From assembly GCF_026745355.1 (NCBI RefSeq), contig NC_079207.1, forward strand, positions 12,646,338 to 12,710,337: 64,000 nt of DNA, written 5' to 3'. Within the stretch, counting starts at the first letter, position 1, and each line of letters begins with the position of its first letter. Shown piece after piece: positions 1 through 11,524 of the stretch. The DNA is from Beta vulgaris subsp. vulgaris. Taxonomy: Eukaryota; Streptophyta; Magnoliopsida; Caryophyllales; Amaranthaceae. Made by a program: the position numbers and the translations under genes. Under the pieces are notes generated by a model that was not told the DNA's origin, searched no databases, and saw only the letters and a program-made list of their open reading frames with translations.

Positions 1-89
1 TGTGTAAAATGGTTTCATGTTGTGGAGGGGTGGATATGTAAATTTAAAAGGGGACACCATTGCTCCTCCATTGGCTTATATAATAGAGA
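1..89 (-). mobile_element. Helitron 5' terminus (rest lies left of the window)
   Basis: On the minus strand position 89 begins TCTCTATTATATAAG, preceded by A (plus-strand T at 90). This matches the Helitron 5' rule A|TC. The terminal ~50 bases resemble the 5' end of the complete element at 1033-2962: both carry a GGTGTCC block and a TAATAGAGA end. The 3' end is not in the window. Confidence 0.55.
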
Positions 90-1000
90 TATACATGTTC
101 TAAATCTTCAAGCTTATGTCCTAAACTATTTCAAGTATGTTCTAAAATATTTTAAGCGTGTTCCAAATTATTTCAAGTTTGTTCTAAATTATTTTTAACG
201 TGTTCCAAAGAAGAAAGTAAGTAATTATCAAAAATTCGGAGAAACTTTTTCGGTAATTTTCAGTTGATTTTTTTTTATTTCAAAAATGCAAGAAAAAAGG
301 TTACAATACTATTCATATATATTTTTCTCATAAATTTATAAACTAGCAACATCGAAACTCTAGTGCGACTATTCTGAACACGACAAGAACTATATAAAAC
401 ACAACAAGAAATATTTAGAACATAACAAGCACTATTTTGAACATAATAAGAAGTTAAGAACTATTTAGAACACAACAAGGACTATTTAGAACACTAGAAG
501 AACTATCTAGAACACCAGAAGAACTATTTAAAACATATATTTTACTATATTTAGACTTTAGAGTATAAGAACGACCACGTAGAACATCCTCTTTTTATTA
601 TCAACAAAATTAAGGAGAAAAACATGTTATGAAAAATACGCTCTAAAAATCTAAAGTATATACTTCCTCAAAAAAAAAAATATGTATCCTCAAAACAAAA
701 AAGCTTAATAAGTATGTTGTTCTAAAAAGTGTTGCGTATGTTCTAAAAATTTAAGTTTGTTTACTTAAAAAAAATTATGTTTCCTAAAAAAATTAAGTAT
801 GTTGTTCTAAAAAGTGTTGCATAAGTTCTAAAAAGTTAAGTATATTTCCTTAAAAAAGGTTAAGTATGTCGTTCTAAAACGTGTTTGCATATGTTCTAAA
901 TGCTTCACATTTTCTAAAAAGTTAAGTATGTTGCATAAGAAAAATTATGTTCTGAAAAATGTTACATATGTTCTAAACCTATGTTCTCACATAAGAGATG
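90..1000. repeat. Degenerate TTCTAAA-type tandem array
   Basis: There are many diverged copies of a roughly 23-27 bp unit built on ATGTTCTAAA plus ATTTCAAGTA. At 90-210 and 715-990 the unit reads TGTTCTAAA; at about 360-535 it reads on the other strand (TTTAGAACA with ACAAGAAC). The array changes direction internally and fills the gap between two Helitron ends. No coding potential is seen. Confidence 0.6.
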
Positions 1001-1032
1001 TGTGCTCACAAGAACCTTCCCATATATATATA

Positions 1033-2957
1033 CTAGCTTTTTATGCACGCGATGCATGCGATGACATTTTTAGGCCTAATTATTACTAAGTAGTAAACAA
1101 AAAGAAAATGCAAGCTAGTATTTTACGGTCACCTCCATTTTGTGAATAAGATTCTTCGAAATACAATCAAATAGTACTCCTACATTTTGTTCTTTCTTTT
1201 GCAGTCATTAACTCTTTGTATTTAAGTAGCATTACAATATTACTCCCTTAATTAAACTTATCTCTATTGAACAAAAAAAAAATTTGAGTCCATATTATCT
1301 GTTACATTGAATTTCCAATGCAACAATATTATAATTTGGCTAATTTATACTTTGATCTACACTTGTATTTGAAACCCATATTATAATTTGGCTAATTTAT
1401 ACTTTGATCCAAACTTGTATTTGAAACCCAAAATTTTGAGTGACGTGCTGTAGCCTGTAGGCACATCCTTCTAGAATTTTAACAAAAAAAAATTCACTAC
1501 CTTTTCCACTACTTAGCAACATCAGTATAATTCCACTACTTTTGCTATTCATTTTCTCTCTCCTCTCACTACAAATCTACTAACCATATTTTCAAGGAAC
1601 CTAGTTCATCAAACTATACACTATATAATAAGAAAATCAGCCTTTTCAAGTATTAAGCAAAGCAGTAGATCTAATTCATCAAAAATCCATCAGCCGTATC
1701 AACCACTTTTGAAGGAAGCAAACCAACTTCAGTTTTTTCGTAGGTCGATTTTCTAACAGATCAGAGAAAGGTAATTTCTTAAATCAACTTCAGTTTTTTC
1801 TTCGGTCGATTTTCTATCATCCCAAAATTTAATCCGAAAAGTATGAATCAATTTCAGTTTTTTTTTCCCTTGCCTAACATCTAAATTATGATTTCACAAA
1901 CTTATATTTAAAATTTTCATCAGTCTCATATTTAAAATTATATTTGAGATAAAATTGTAAATTTTCATACACAATTTGATATTGGATTTTTTTTAAAAAA
2001 CACAAAAATCGTTTCTTTTATCTTGTTTTCTGATTTAACATGAAAATGAATTAAATTTAAATTGTATAAAACCCTTTTTTTCCATTTCAAAATTTTACAG
2101 TTGTCTTGGTGCTTAATTTCACTATTTGTTTTCGCAAAATAATGTAATTTTTTTTCTGAAAATGGTTTTAGCAAATTAATTTAATTTTTTTTCTAAAATT
2201 GATTTTTGCAAAAACTGTTCGTGAAAACATTTGTTTTTTTTTTTTCAAAATTTTATTTCTGAAAATGGTTTTTTTGCAAAAGTTATGAGCAGAATTTTTA
2301 ATATTGGAATTTTTTTAGAAATACTAAATTTGTTGCTTTTATCTTTTTTTTTTCATTTCATGTGAAAATAAAGGGTTAAATTTAAGTCCTGTTTAACTAA
2401 TTGCTATCATCTCCCTTTTTTCTGTTAGTCGCTACATAACAATTGCTATTGTTTTTTCAACTAAATTGAAATAACTTGGAAGATTAAAAGAATTATGTAC
2501 CTTTTTGGAAATTTGCAAATCGCCGATGGACAAATGTGTGATATCCCCATCGAAATTTTATGTTTTTTTACAGATTTTTATGCATAGCGTGTATAGGTAA
2601 AGAATAATTTGTAAGTGAAATTTGTGAGTTCTTGAGAACAATGATTTGTAAGTGAATTTTGTGAATGTTTTTTTTAATGTATTTACGCCCTATTATATTA
2701 GTTTTGGTTTGTAAGTTAATTTTTATTTTTTTGTAAAGTTTAGTGATTTGCGGGATTTCTTGAACGTGATTTAGAAAGGGATTTGTAAAGTTTCCTAACA
2801 TAAGTGATTTGGGAGTGAGGTTGAAATTTAATTTCCGGTAACTTTGTTTGAATCCCCATTTTTGTATTGATATTATTTTTGTAATTTAGTAAGGGAAAGG
2901 GGGGCGAAATAGTCAGTTCAAAAGAGGACACCATAGGTCCCCCTTCCCTTATGTAAT

Positions 2958-2962
<5 letters not shown>
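1033..2962 (-). mobile_element. Non-autonomous Helitron, complete (about 1.9 kb)
   Basis: Read on the minus strand, the element starts A|TCTCTATTACATAAGG (position 2962). It ends in CTAG followed by T (position 1033), with a GC-rich hairpin (GCATGC/GCGTGC arms) about 10 bases before the CTAG. These are the Helitron hallmarks: TC start, CTRR end with a subterminal hairpin, insertion between A and T, no target duplication. The interior is AT-rich with no RepHel ORF, so it is non-autonomous. It lies in the part of the kinase locus left of the last visible exon, probably inside an intron. Confidence 0.65.

Positions 2963-3030
<68 letters not shown>
2963..3030. repeat. (TA)n microsatellite
   Basis: About 34 uninterrupted TA units lie directly next to the Helitron 5' end. 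Reading through them gives artificial Tyr-Ile peptides. Confidence 0.9.
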
Positions 3031-3032
<2 letters not shown>

Positions 3033-4072
3033 GGCCAGCATCATCCAGGTTTGGCGTTCTGAACTTTTAAGGATAGCGGAAAACAAGCATACTACAAAGT
3101 AAAGTAGAAGACCCGATAACAGGACAGCCATGATCCACAAATGTTTTGATGTTGGCTTACAGGTCCAAGATCTGCCTCAGGTCTCCCACAGTTATCTTGA
3201 GTTAACACTCAAGCACACAAAAAGGCCAAAACATATTCAAGAAAAGAAAGGGGAGAGAGTGACGAAGTGACATCATTAGGGCAGATCAGAGAAGAAGATT
3301 AAGAAGTAAAATGGACTTGAATGATAATTTTCTGGAAAACAGTAAAACAGAGATTGTTTACAAGCTTTCGAGAGGCTTGCTCTCTACCAAAAGAACTCTT
3401 AAAAGTTCACCCACACTATTACTCAATATTCAACATCCTTTCTCTCTCCCTAATCTATTCTATTTATAGAGATACTACTTCCAACTCACTAACTTATTCA
3501 TCAAGCTACTATTAAAACTAACTAATTATTTAATACCAAAAGTGCCCCTCTCCCTAGGCTAGTCTATTACAGAGAGCTAATAAAACATTCAAATGAACAA
3601 CTGAGAAATAGCATTTGCCAAAGAGGCAAAGACGAAGCTATCATATTTGAAGAGTATCATATTCTACCCTATTTGTTTCCCTTTTGGGATCATGAGGTAG
3701 AGGAATGTCGCCATTTTCCGGATATAAATCAAGTCAAAATGAGGAACTTGAGCAGATAGGTAATATACAGGAGAGGAGTCATAATTCTTGCAAAGGCTTC
3801 CTTAAACAAATATCATAGTGGTAGAGGACTAGAGGCTTGTAGAGGAGGTTGGAGGAATTCAAGTCCGGGAAGGGGAAGGGGGGTTCAAGATGACCCAAAT
3901 TGGGTTAATCCTATTAAGCAAATGTGCGGAACGAAAACTAATTATACATGAACTAAACACTTCCAAAGGAAGAAAAAGGGAGAAATTTGCCAGCCCAACA
4001 TCCCCTTATAAATCAAAATACCAGTATAAAAGTAAAAGAAGGCAATAAATTTGCAGAAGACATCTTCAGTAC
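3031..4072. other. Probable intron of the kinase gene; possible LTR remnant
   Basis: None of the missing kinase exons (subdomains IX-XI) is recognisable here. Read on the minus strand, about 3310-3585 has a TATAAATAG box and a long AT/CT-rich leader-like tract, resembling an old solo LTR. I could not find matching TG..CA ends or a target duplication. The remainder shows nothing I can assign. Confidence 0.3.
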
Positions 4073-7000
4073 CTTTCCATCATACCGACTTTCTTGAATA
4101 ACTTCGGGAGCCATCCAATGTGGAGTACCAATGAACTGGTAAACATAAAAAGGCAGCAAGGACAACATATGAGATCCAAGAGTCAATTACCAAAGTATTA
4201 AACAGAGGCCATGACTTTAATCACAAAGATGATGGTAGATTAGTAGAAATTTCAATATGACATCTTGTGCTTCTAACAAATAAATGTCATCTTAAGATTG
4301 AGCATTTCAAATTCTATTTGCTTACCATCAGAAAATGCCAGAAGCAAAAACAATAATAAAAAAAAATCTAATCTCAGATAAAAATATTGGGCTAATCATG
4401 GGAGCTTCATTCCTACTGATCCTACAAAAGTTTCCAAACATCTTGCTTCTTCTATTCAAGGACAAACAGCGAATTCGTCATGGGAATTGGCAGCAATCTT
4501 ACTGTTCTGACTTCTGTGTTTGGCTGCTAGAATTGGAGATTGCTTCACCTTTGTTAAGCCCCATAAGGTAACTAGACCAGTTATCAAGACAAGAACATTT
4601 TCTTGGAGAGGCCAAAAGCCACTGGTGGTGGATTCTGCTCCCGGATGTAAAGAAGTCTGCCACAGCAAATTTGGTTTGAGTACCCAGCCACACCTTGCCA
4701 GAGACTCATCAGTGGCTGACAGGTGGGCAGAGGCAACTGGCAGGGGGTGCAGGAATGCCAGGGAGCACCTTTTGCTGATGTGCCTGAGGGACTAAAGAGA
4801 ACATCATATATTCTTTGCCTAATATTAAAGCATCTCATATACTTATGGGCTGTTTGGTTCACACTAGAGAAAGGGAAAGAAGGCAATAAAGGGAAAATTG
4901 GAAGAACAGAATCCAGAAAAAGAAATTTAAAAATGTATATGGTTCAAGTTAGTTAAAGAACAAATTTCCCCTAATAATTGTTTGGTTCAAAGAAACAACT
5001 CTCGAGAGTTAACGCCTCCCTCCCCCCCCCCCCTCTTCTCCCTACATCACATTCTCTCTCTGACACCCACCCCCACCCCCACCTCCTCTCTCCCCTCCCC
5101 CTCCCTCCCTCCCCCTCCCTCTTTCTCTCTCCCTCTCCCTCTCTCTCTCTCCCAACCTCCCTCCTCCTCCCTCCTCTCTCCCCCTCCCCACCCTCTCCCT
5201 CTCCCTACCTCTCTCTCCACCCCGCCCATTCCCTCTCTCTCTCTCCCTCCCCCACCCATCTCTCTCTCCCTCTCCCCCCTCTCTCTCCCTGCATTAAATT
5301 AAGGTGGTGGATCTTGAAGTGCATGTAGACGTTTTCGGGGTAATGAGAGACTTTCAGACTTGTGATTTTTAGAAGTTTGTAGGGGACTTTTTGTGCAACC
5401 GATAGTGATTTGGATGTTTGTGCGGGAGTGGTGCTTTAGTGTTGGGGGTTTGAGTGTGGATCACTGCGGTAGTTATGGTAGTAGTGGTAGTGGTTGTGGT
5501 AGTAGTGGTAGTGGTGAGATGACGGAATTGTGGTGACGGTGGAGGTGGTGAGGTGACGGCAGTAGTTGGTGACGGTGGTGAGCTGGTTGTTGGCCTAGTG
5601 GCTATGGCTAGGAATGATAGCCGTGAATGGTGACAGGTTCGTTGATGCAAAACTGAATTTGGGGAAAATGGGGGATGAGAGAGATCAGAATTAACATGTT
5701 TGAGTGAACCAATTCAGCTAAAGTGGAGTAACGGATTACAGAAGTGAGCCAAACATCTAAAAAGGGAATTAAAGGGAACAATTTCCCTTCCCTTCTTGAT
5801 TACCCTCTAACAAACGCCCCTTAAATGTTTCGACACCTACTGGAAATTGGAATATGAATATATATAGTATCACAAAAAGAAATTAAGAAGTAAGATTTTG
5901 ATATACCTCTAGTCCTCTATGAGAAACAACAAAAATAAGAACTCGGAATATGTTAAGTAGTTATAACTTAATATTCCAGCACCAGTTACAATCTCTATGA
6001 CCTAAGTCGGAAAGGTTTAGGTCACCTTTACATGCCATTGAACAAGCATGACAGATAGGATTAAGGAACCAATATTGCACTTGACAGATACAACCCAGAC
6101 AAATGATCCTAACATATCGAGCCGTTGTAATAAAAGAAATTGAAAGACACCAATATAAACATTCAGCCTGAATACGTGACCTAAATGATCCATATTAAAA
6201 GTAACATCATTAAAGAGCAATACTAGCATTTCAGATGAAAGTGAAAGACAGTAACTTGGACATTCAATGTAGTCCATTGTCGTTCAAAGTTTAGAAATTG
6301 TCCAATCATAACTCTCACCTACGTCGAAAATGAAACATGAAACAACTCTTTCATCAAACATTATGGTCTGATATTGACCGACTGAATGTTCTGAACCATA
6401 AAATTCAAAATTTTAAACAAGACAACACCATCTCATCATCAAGGAATTAGAATGGAATCATCATACAGGCGTTCTTGTAATAAAAATACGCTTAAGATAC
6501 CTCAATACCACCAATTTGGACTAATTCTGAATTACAATGAAGATATGAGGACTGAATAAATGTAGTCCTATGAAAAATCATACCGTATTGCGCTTAGACA
6601 TGGTTCTCGTCAGCTGTGCTGCAACACCAAAATCACCTGTACATGAAGTGAACACATTAGCACAAGATACAGGATATCACCATTGAATCAAAAAGTTAAC
6701 CAGCCCGTGTTCTTAGGTCATGCATAAGCCATAAACGTATCGACATGCCATATATACAATATCAGTAATAGATTGCTGTAATTTCCCTTTACTAAGGAAG
6801 GCTCAAATAACAGAAGAGATTAGGAACTTTAGTGGTATCTCTTCAATAGATAAAAGCATAGAACTTGCTAATAATGGCAAGGAAGACGTAAACCCATTGT
6901 TTCCAATCTTTTTTCTCGCAGTAAGTGAACTAGCAGAGACAGTTGGTTCCACCAACCATATGAGGAAAAACAATTAAGTCATTTGACAAAACGATGTCAA

Positions 7001-9448
7001 CAAACAACTATAAAGTACTATGAGCCAAAGTGCCAAACAATCAGCAAAAAAAATAAAAAAGGATAACTTATACAGCTCCAGCATATTTTTCTTCAGCAAA
7101 TCACTCACTTTTAAAGACACATGTCAGCCTAAGAGCTATTGGAAATATTTATCTGCACTTGCAGAGTAAGGTTGCATACACCCCCTTACCCTTCCCGAGG
7201 AAGATGGCGCTTTAATAGGCCCTATGGTTATTTTATTGTTGTATCAGCACAGGAGCTAGTTTCTGACAAAACGATGAGAAGGACGGGGAAAAGGTAAAGC
7301 GAGAGTAAGCAAAATAGATCAAGCCTGTATGCTACAGATGAGACAGTCATTTGACGGAATGATGTTAAAAAAAATTGACAATTCAGCAAAAAGAAATGAA
7401 CATACCCAACTTCACCTCTCCTTGTTCTGTCAATAAAATATTCCCCCCCTTAATATCTCTGTGAACCTTGAAGATAGAGTGCAAATAAGCTAAACCCTAC
7501 AACCAATGAAGCAATAATCTTAATTAATAAGCAAACAACATTATTCACAAAGAATCTACAAGCACTGAAGATGAAATTCTTTTGTTACATCCTTAGCTCC
7601 TTGGGTAAAGATAATGTGATATAAAAGGATAGCATAGTCCTGAAAAAATCTTTCTGAATCCTGCAGCTTTGGAATATAAGCCTAAAACCATGCTCAGTGA
7701 CCTTTCAATTCAGTTGAAAGCCATGTTACTTTGATACCTTCAGTGACTCCCTCGAAATGTAGGCAATTTGATGTTCATCTAAAGGGTCCTCGGTAACATT
7801 CATCAAGTCAGCAACACTTCCACCCCCACAGTACTCCATCACTATCTGCCATAAACTTTCAGTATCAGTAATTACAGACAAAAATCAACAAAAGTAACTT
7901 AAAAAAAGAGTAAACATCGATGCAGCTCAAAGTTGCTTGAAACTCCTTTACGAAATTAAAAATCACAAGAACTACCCAGAGGTACTCTTCTCCTTGGTAG
8001 CTTCCGAGGTAACGAACAACATTAGGATGACTACACTGTTGTAACATTTCAATCTCACCACGTATCTCCTCATAACCCTCCTCCTACACATGACAAAAAT
8101 AAATTTCCATGAAAGCATTCAAAACAAAACTGAACCTCAACAAACATGAGAATAAACGCACCCCTTCACTTAGTGATATGACTTTAATCGCAACTAGCTC
8201 TGAAGTTGTTAAATCTCGAGCTTTATAAACAGCCCCATACGACCCTTTCCCTGCATTTTACACGCATAATGAAGAGCATCAACACAAACAAATACAAATG
8301 ACATAAAATTCATTTACAATAATATCACACAACATGCAAGATTGACATTTCAACCTTCCATGTTTCACAATATAATTCATGATATACCTTCCACATGATT
8401 TTCACATATATTTCAAAGTCAGATAATGTCAATAGTACCTATCATTGATTCACCCATTGAATTCTAGCAAACTTGCACATCAACTACCAAAGGAATTTTC
8501 CATATTAAAACGCTATTTTCAAAAAACTTAACCATATAATTGGATAAATTAGTCCCTAACTTAGTAGAACTCACCTAACTCATGAAGTAACTCATACTTT
8601 GTACTAGGATCTTCCCTAGCAATACAATCCGGAATCGAACTCGAAGACATTTTACTCTGCAACTGCCTCATTTGTCCACCAACATCCTCCGAGTGCCCTG
8701 AACCAGCACCACCACTCCTCCGATTCTTTCCTCCAAACCCGAACTCCCCTACCGCCTGCATACTCGCAACCGCCCTACTCATTGTCGAACCACCACCACC
8801 ACCACCAGTAGTCTTCCTTACAAAAGTTCCAGAAACATCCTCACTCTCTTTCTCTCTCTTCTTTCTCGCCGTCTTTCGCACCACAAAAGTCCCAAACTCT
8901 TCTCCTTCCTCCTCATCCTCATACTCCTCCTCATCCTCTTCCTCCTCCTCATCATCATCATAATCATCACTTTTCCCCTTCTTCACCACAAAAGTACCAA
9001 AATCACCTTCTTCTTCTTCATAATCATCATCATCGTTTGATTCAGCCTTCCTATAACTTGAATTAGGTTTATCAGGAGAAGAAAACGCTGAATTACGAGA
9101 TTTTCTTACAGAATGAGGAGCTCCGGAAGATGAAGACGATGTTGAAGGACGCTGATTCTTGTTGTTGTTGAGAGTGCGTTGACGATGTTGATCAGGCTTA
9201 ACAATGAAGGTGCCGGAAATGTCGTCGGAAGTTTCGGCATCGAAATCGAAGGAACCTGCGCCTCCGAAATCCTTGGGAAGGCGTTTGAGGAGAGGAGGGA
9301 GAGATTCGTCGTCTAAATCGTCGCCAGAAAGTTGTTCGCCGGCGACGTTGTCGTTGTGAACAATGAAGGTGGAGAAGATGTTGTCGGAAGATTTCGCCGG
9401 AGGTGTCGGTGTTGGAGGTCTTCGACCTCGCCGAGGGGAGGAATCCAT
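4073..9448 (-). CDS. SIK1: SIK1-type MAP4K/Ste20 (Hippo-like) Ser/Thr kinase, 3' part missing
   Basis: Seven exons were read on the minus strand: 9448-8575, 8250-8162, 8083-7976, 7845-7738, 7496-7406, 6636-6584 and 4135-4073. They join in frame at GT-AG sites and give 462 codons. Residues 1-290 are a long acidic, Ser-rich, disordered N-terminus with five G/S-T-F-I/V motifs (near residues 25, 78, 150, 185 and 206) and an Asp/Glu tract at 138-184. The kinase domain starts at residue 292 with Gly-loop GKGSYG. Catalytic Lys is about 314, HRD is 405-407, and DFG is 425-427, followed by a [12 protein letters not shown] activation segment typical of Ste20 kinases. Subdomains IX-XI and the C-terminus are not in the window and must lie left of base 1, behind an intron of more than 4 kb. 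The N-terminus and kinase closely match Arabidopsis SIK1 (At1g69220), which works with MOB1 in cell growth and in immune ROS signalling. The start codon is the first in-frame ATG of the exon. Confidence 0.93.
5015..5290. repeat. Long C/T (polypyrimidine) tract
   Basis: About 275 bases are almost purely C and T, mostly CTCTCT, CCCTCC and CCCACC units. The kinase transcript would carry the purine complement. ORFs here encode only Pro/Ser/Leu strings and are artefacts. Confidence 0.85.
5460..5590. repeat. GGT/GTA-rich minisatellite
   Basis: Imperfect repeats of GGTAGTGGT and GGTGACGGT lie inside the MITE at 4846-5820. The minus-strand Thr/Pro-rich reading is a shadow. Confidence 0.7.
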
Positions 9449-9544
9449 CGATTCGCAGGAGAGGGAGGGAGAGGTAACAGTGGAGTATTTCTGTATCAGC
9501 GGTTTTCCGTTTTTTCCTTTGGGACCTTGGTCTGATAAATGTTA
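9449..9544 (-). promoter_or_regulatory. Kinase 5' leader
   Basis: This short segment between the start codon and a Stowaway element presumably includes the 5'UTR. It is CT-rich in the transcript sense, as is common for plant leaders. No clear TATA box was found. Confidence 0.35.
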
Positions 9545-9754
9545 CTTCCACCGTTTCTTTTTACTCGCTACACTTCTCATTTCACGGACTCCTAGACAAT
9601 TTTTGGAGAAGAGAGAGGTAGAGAGTAAAAAGAAAAGGGACCCATGTGGGAGGAGAGAGATAGAGAGAGTTTATTGCCCAAAAAAGAAGTGTAGCAAGTA
9701 ATGTGAAACTTCCCATAATGGAAAAGTGTAGCGAGTAAAAAGAAACAGAGGAAG
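9545..9754. mobile_element. Stowaway MITE about 100 bp upstream of the kinase ATG
   Basis: The element is flanked by TA (9543-9544 and 9755-9756). Its ~30-bp inverted ends read CTTCCACCGTTTCTTTTTAC on the left and CTTCCTCTGTTTCTTTTTAC from the right. The arms continue to pair over a CTCGCTACACTT block. The short size, TA duplication and CTYCCTCCGT-type ends define Stowaway (Tc1/mariner). Confidence 0.85.
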
Positions 9755-11490
9755 TATTAGAAACAGTTTTTTTTTTTTTTTTTTTTTTGGTATGTGTAGT
9801 TACAAGAATAGACTCTTTACTTGAGTTTGAGGGTGGCTCTTTTTTGATTTTTAAGGGCTTTGAGTAGACTGAGCATGGCCGGGCGGGCCCAGTCAGGCAG
9901 GGCTTGCTCACGGACTTGACTTGTGGGTTTTGGGCACCGATGGGTCGGGTCTGAGCCCGTGAAAGGCGAGTCTGGCCGGGCCTTGTATTTTTAAATTTTG
10001 TCCTTGACCTAGGCCCGCAATCGGACTCGTGCCTCCATCGTGATTGACCATGTTCTATGTTATTTTTTTGTTTTTTTGACAATTATAAACTAAAAAAACA
10101 AAGAAGATGGGCATTCGGCCCACGGATCATATAGGCGGGCTCGTATCGAGATGGGTCTTAAATAAAATTTCTTCACTGTGGTAAGCTCACGGGCCCACAT
10201 AGCAGACTACGGGCCAGGGCAGGTCTTGAGCAGGCTCGAGCCATGTCGGGTCCAAACCAGGGTGAAACGGTCCACGAGTTGGCCCGATCCATACACACCT
10301 CTAGTTTTGAGGTAGAACTAATTTGTGAGTCATGTACTTAAAATATAAGAGGGAGGATGAAAGGATCTCTACTCTCAAACAATACATTTGTCTGGCATTG
10401 TCGCTTGGTAAAATTTGAAACCAAGATAACAGGAATCTAAGGTAAGAGTCTTATTATCAAGTTGTCAGACTTGTCACTAATTCACTATTCGAGTGTTTTG
10501 ACACCAAATTATGTGGTGTGCTCTTTTTTATTAATGGCAACGCACAAGGATTTACCTATTAACACGCTGGTGCACGTGCACCAGCAATAAAAAAAAATCA
10601 CGCACTCTTTTTTTTCCCAGTTTTCGCTCTCAACTTTCTTCTCTCACCTCAGCACATTCGCAGACTTCTCCCTTTCTCTCTCATAAAATCTCAGACCTTC
10701 TCCCTCGTGGTTTCGTCGGGCGGCCTCATCGGCGGCGCCTTCGTGGACTCGGAGTCTCGAACCTCCTGCTGCTGTTGCCTGGTGGCTTCGTATCAACATT
10801 CGCCACTGGGTCAGGGTGTTTGACGATTTACCGACGTGCAGCCACAAAAATGGTCGGAATTGGTTCCTTGGTGGACGACGGTGGACGGTATACTTACAAG
10901 AATCGTGAATCGTGACTAGGTACATCTTAATCTGCTCAATTTTGTTGATTTCTTGTTTTACTTTACAGATTAGGGTTTATCAATTTCATGAGAATTGGGA
11001 AACAAATTGCAGTTTCAGTTGTTAAGGGTGTTTATATATCAGATTATATAATTTAGATTAGGGTTTATCAATTTCATGTGATTAGGGGGTGTTTATTGGT
11101 GTTTGAAAATTGAAATGGCATTATATTTGAATTAGGCATTATCAATGTTAATGCTGATTTTGTTGATTATATTTTATGGTCTATGGCAAATTGTCAGCAT
11201 GTTTCATTAGGATTTCTCTCGCTAAATTTGAGTGAATATAAACATAGTTATACTATACCACTTATTTCTTATACTTCCGTTATTTACCATTTCTATTTTG
11301 TGCACTTCTCACATCCTACAATACCTCTTGTTGATTTCGAGAACGGAGGAGGCTAGATTAACCGAAAGATAATTTATCATTTCATTCTAGAAAAATCTAG
11401 TCTTATGAGATGTTTAATGGTTGAAATCATGCATTGAGTAAAGTTGAAAGTTAACAATGGTGCAACTATTTATAGACGGTAGAAGACTAT
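9755..11490. other. Intergenic region between kinase and COQ4
   Basis: After a ~22-base T run, 9860-10310 is GC-rich with repeated GGCCCG/GGGCGGGC words. This composition is common in plant hAT-type repeats, but no bounded element was proven. A CT-rich segment (10600-10800) looks like a transcribed leader, but no conserved ORF follows. The kinase and COQ4 genes diverge from this region, so both promoters should lie in it. Confidence 0.4.
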
Positions 11491-11493
11491 AAG

Positions 11494-11502
11494 TATATAT
11501 TC
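11494..11502 (+). promoter_or_regulatory. Candidate TATA box for COQ4
   Basis: TATATATTC lies about 30-40 bases before a CT-rich leader beginning near 11525, the usual plant TATA-to-start spacing. The TATA call rests on spacing and composition only. Confidence 0.35.
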
Positions 11503-11524
11503 ATTGCAGATGAATTGGGCCTAA

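Larger units (their letters stand above)
4846..5820. mobile_element. Tourist/PIF-Harbinger-like MITE in kinase intron
   Basis: The element is flanked by TTA at 4843-4845 and 5821-5823. Its ends are imperfect inverted repeats: TGGGCTGTTTGGTTC on the left, and GGGGCGTTTGTTAGA read from the right. AAGGGAA tracts follow in both arms. A 3-bp TTA/TAA duplication is typical of PIF/Harbinger. The interior is a pyrimidine tract (about 5015-5290) and a GGT/GTA-rich minisatellite (5460-5590), with no transposase. It sits in intron 6 of the kinase gene. Confidence 0.6.

Noticed and set aside
1..1000. CRISPR-like array in the TTCTAAA repeats
   Set aside because: This is plant nuclear DNA. Units are degenerate, have no uniform spacers and change orientation.
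2949..3140. Minus-strand ORF with a hydrophobic start and a long Tyr-Ile tail
   Set aside because: The tail is only the TA microsatellite read in frame, and the start has no homology I recognise. The same applies to the Tyr-Ile ORFs near 18124-18333 and 24479-24700.
4520..4886. Overlapping ORFs on both strands near 4.5-4.9 kb
   Set aside because: They lie in intron 6 of the kinase, overlap each other in opposite frames, and show no family signature. At most they are decayed repeat sequence.
4978..5328. Pro/Ser/Leu-rich ORFs on both strands
   Set aside because: Produced by the C/T-rich tract, open in several frames at once, with no domain.
9198..9701. Overlapping ORFs opposite or beside the kinase first exon
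   Set aside because: Shadows of the real exon, whose frame continues into a complete kinase domain through consistent splice sites.
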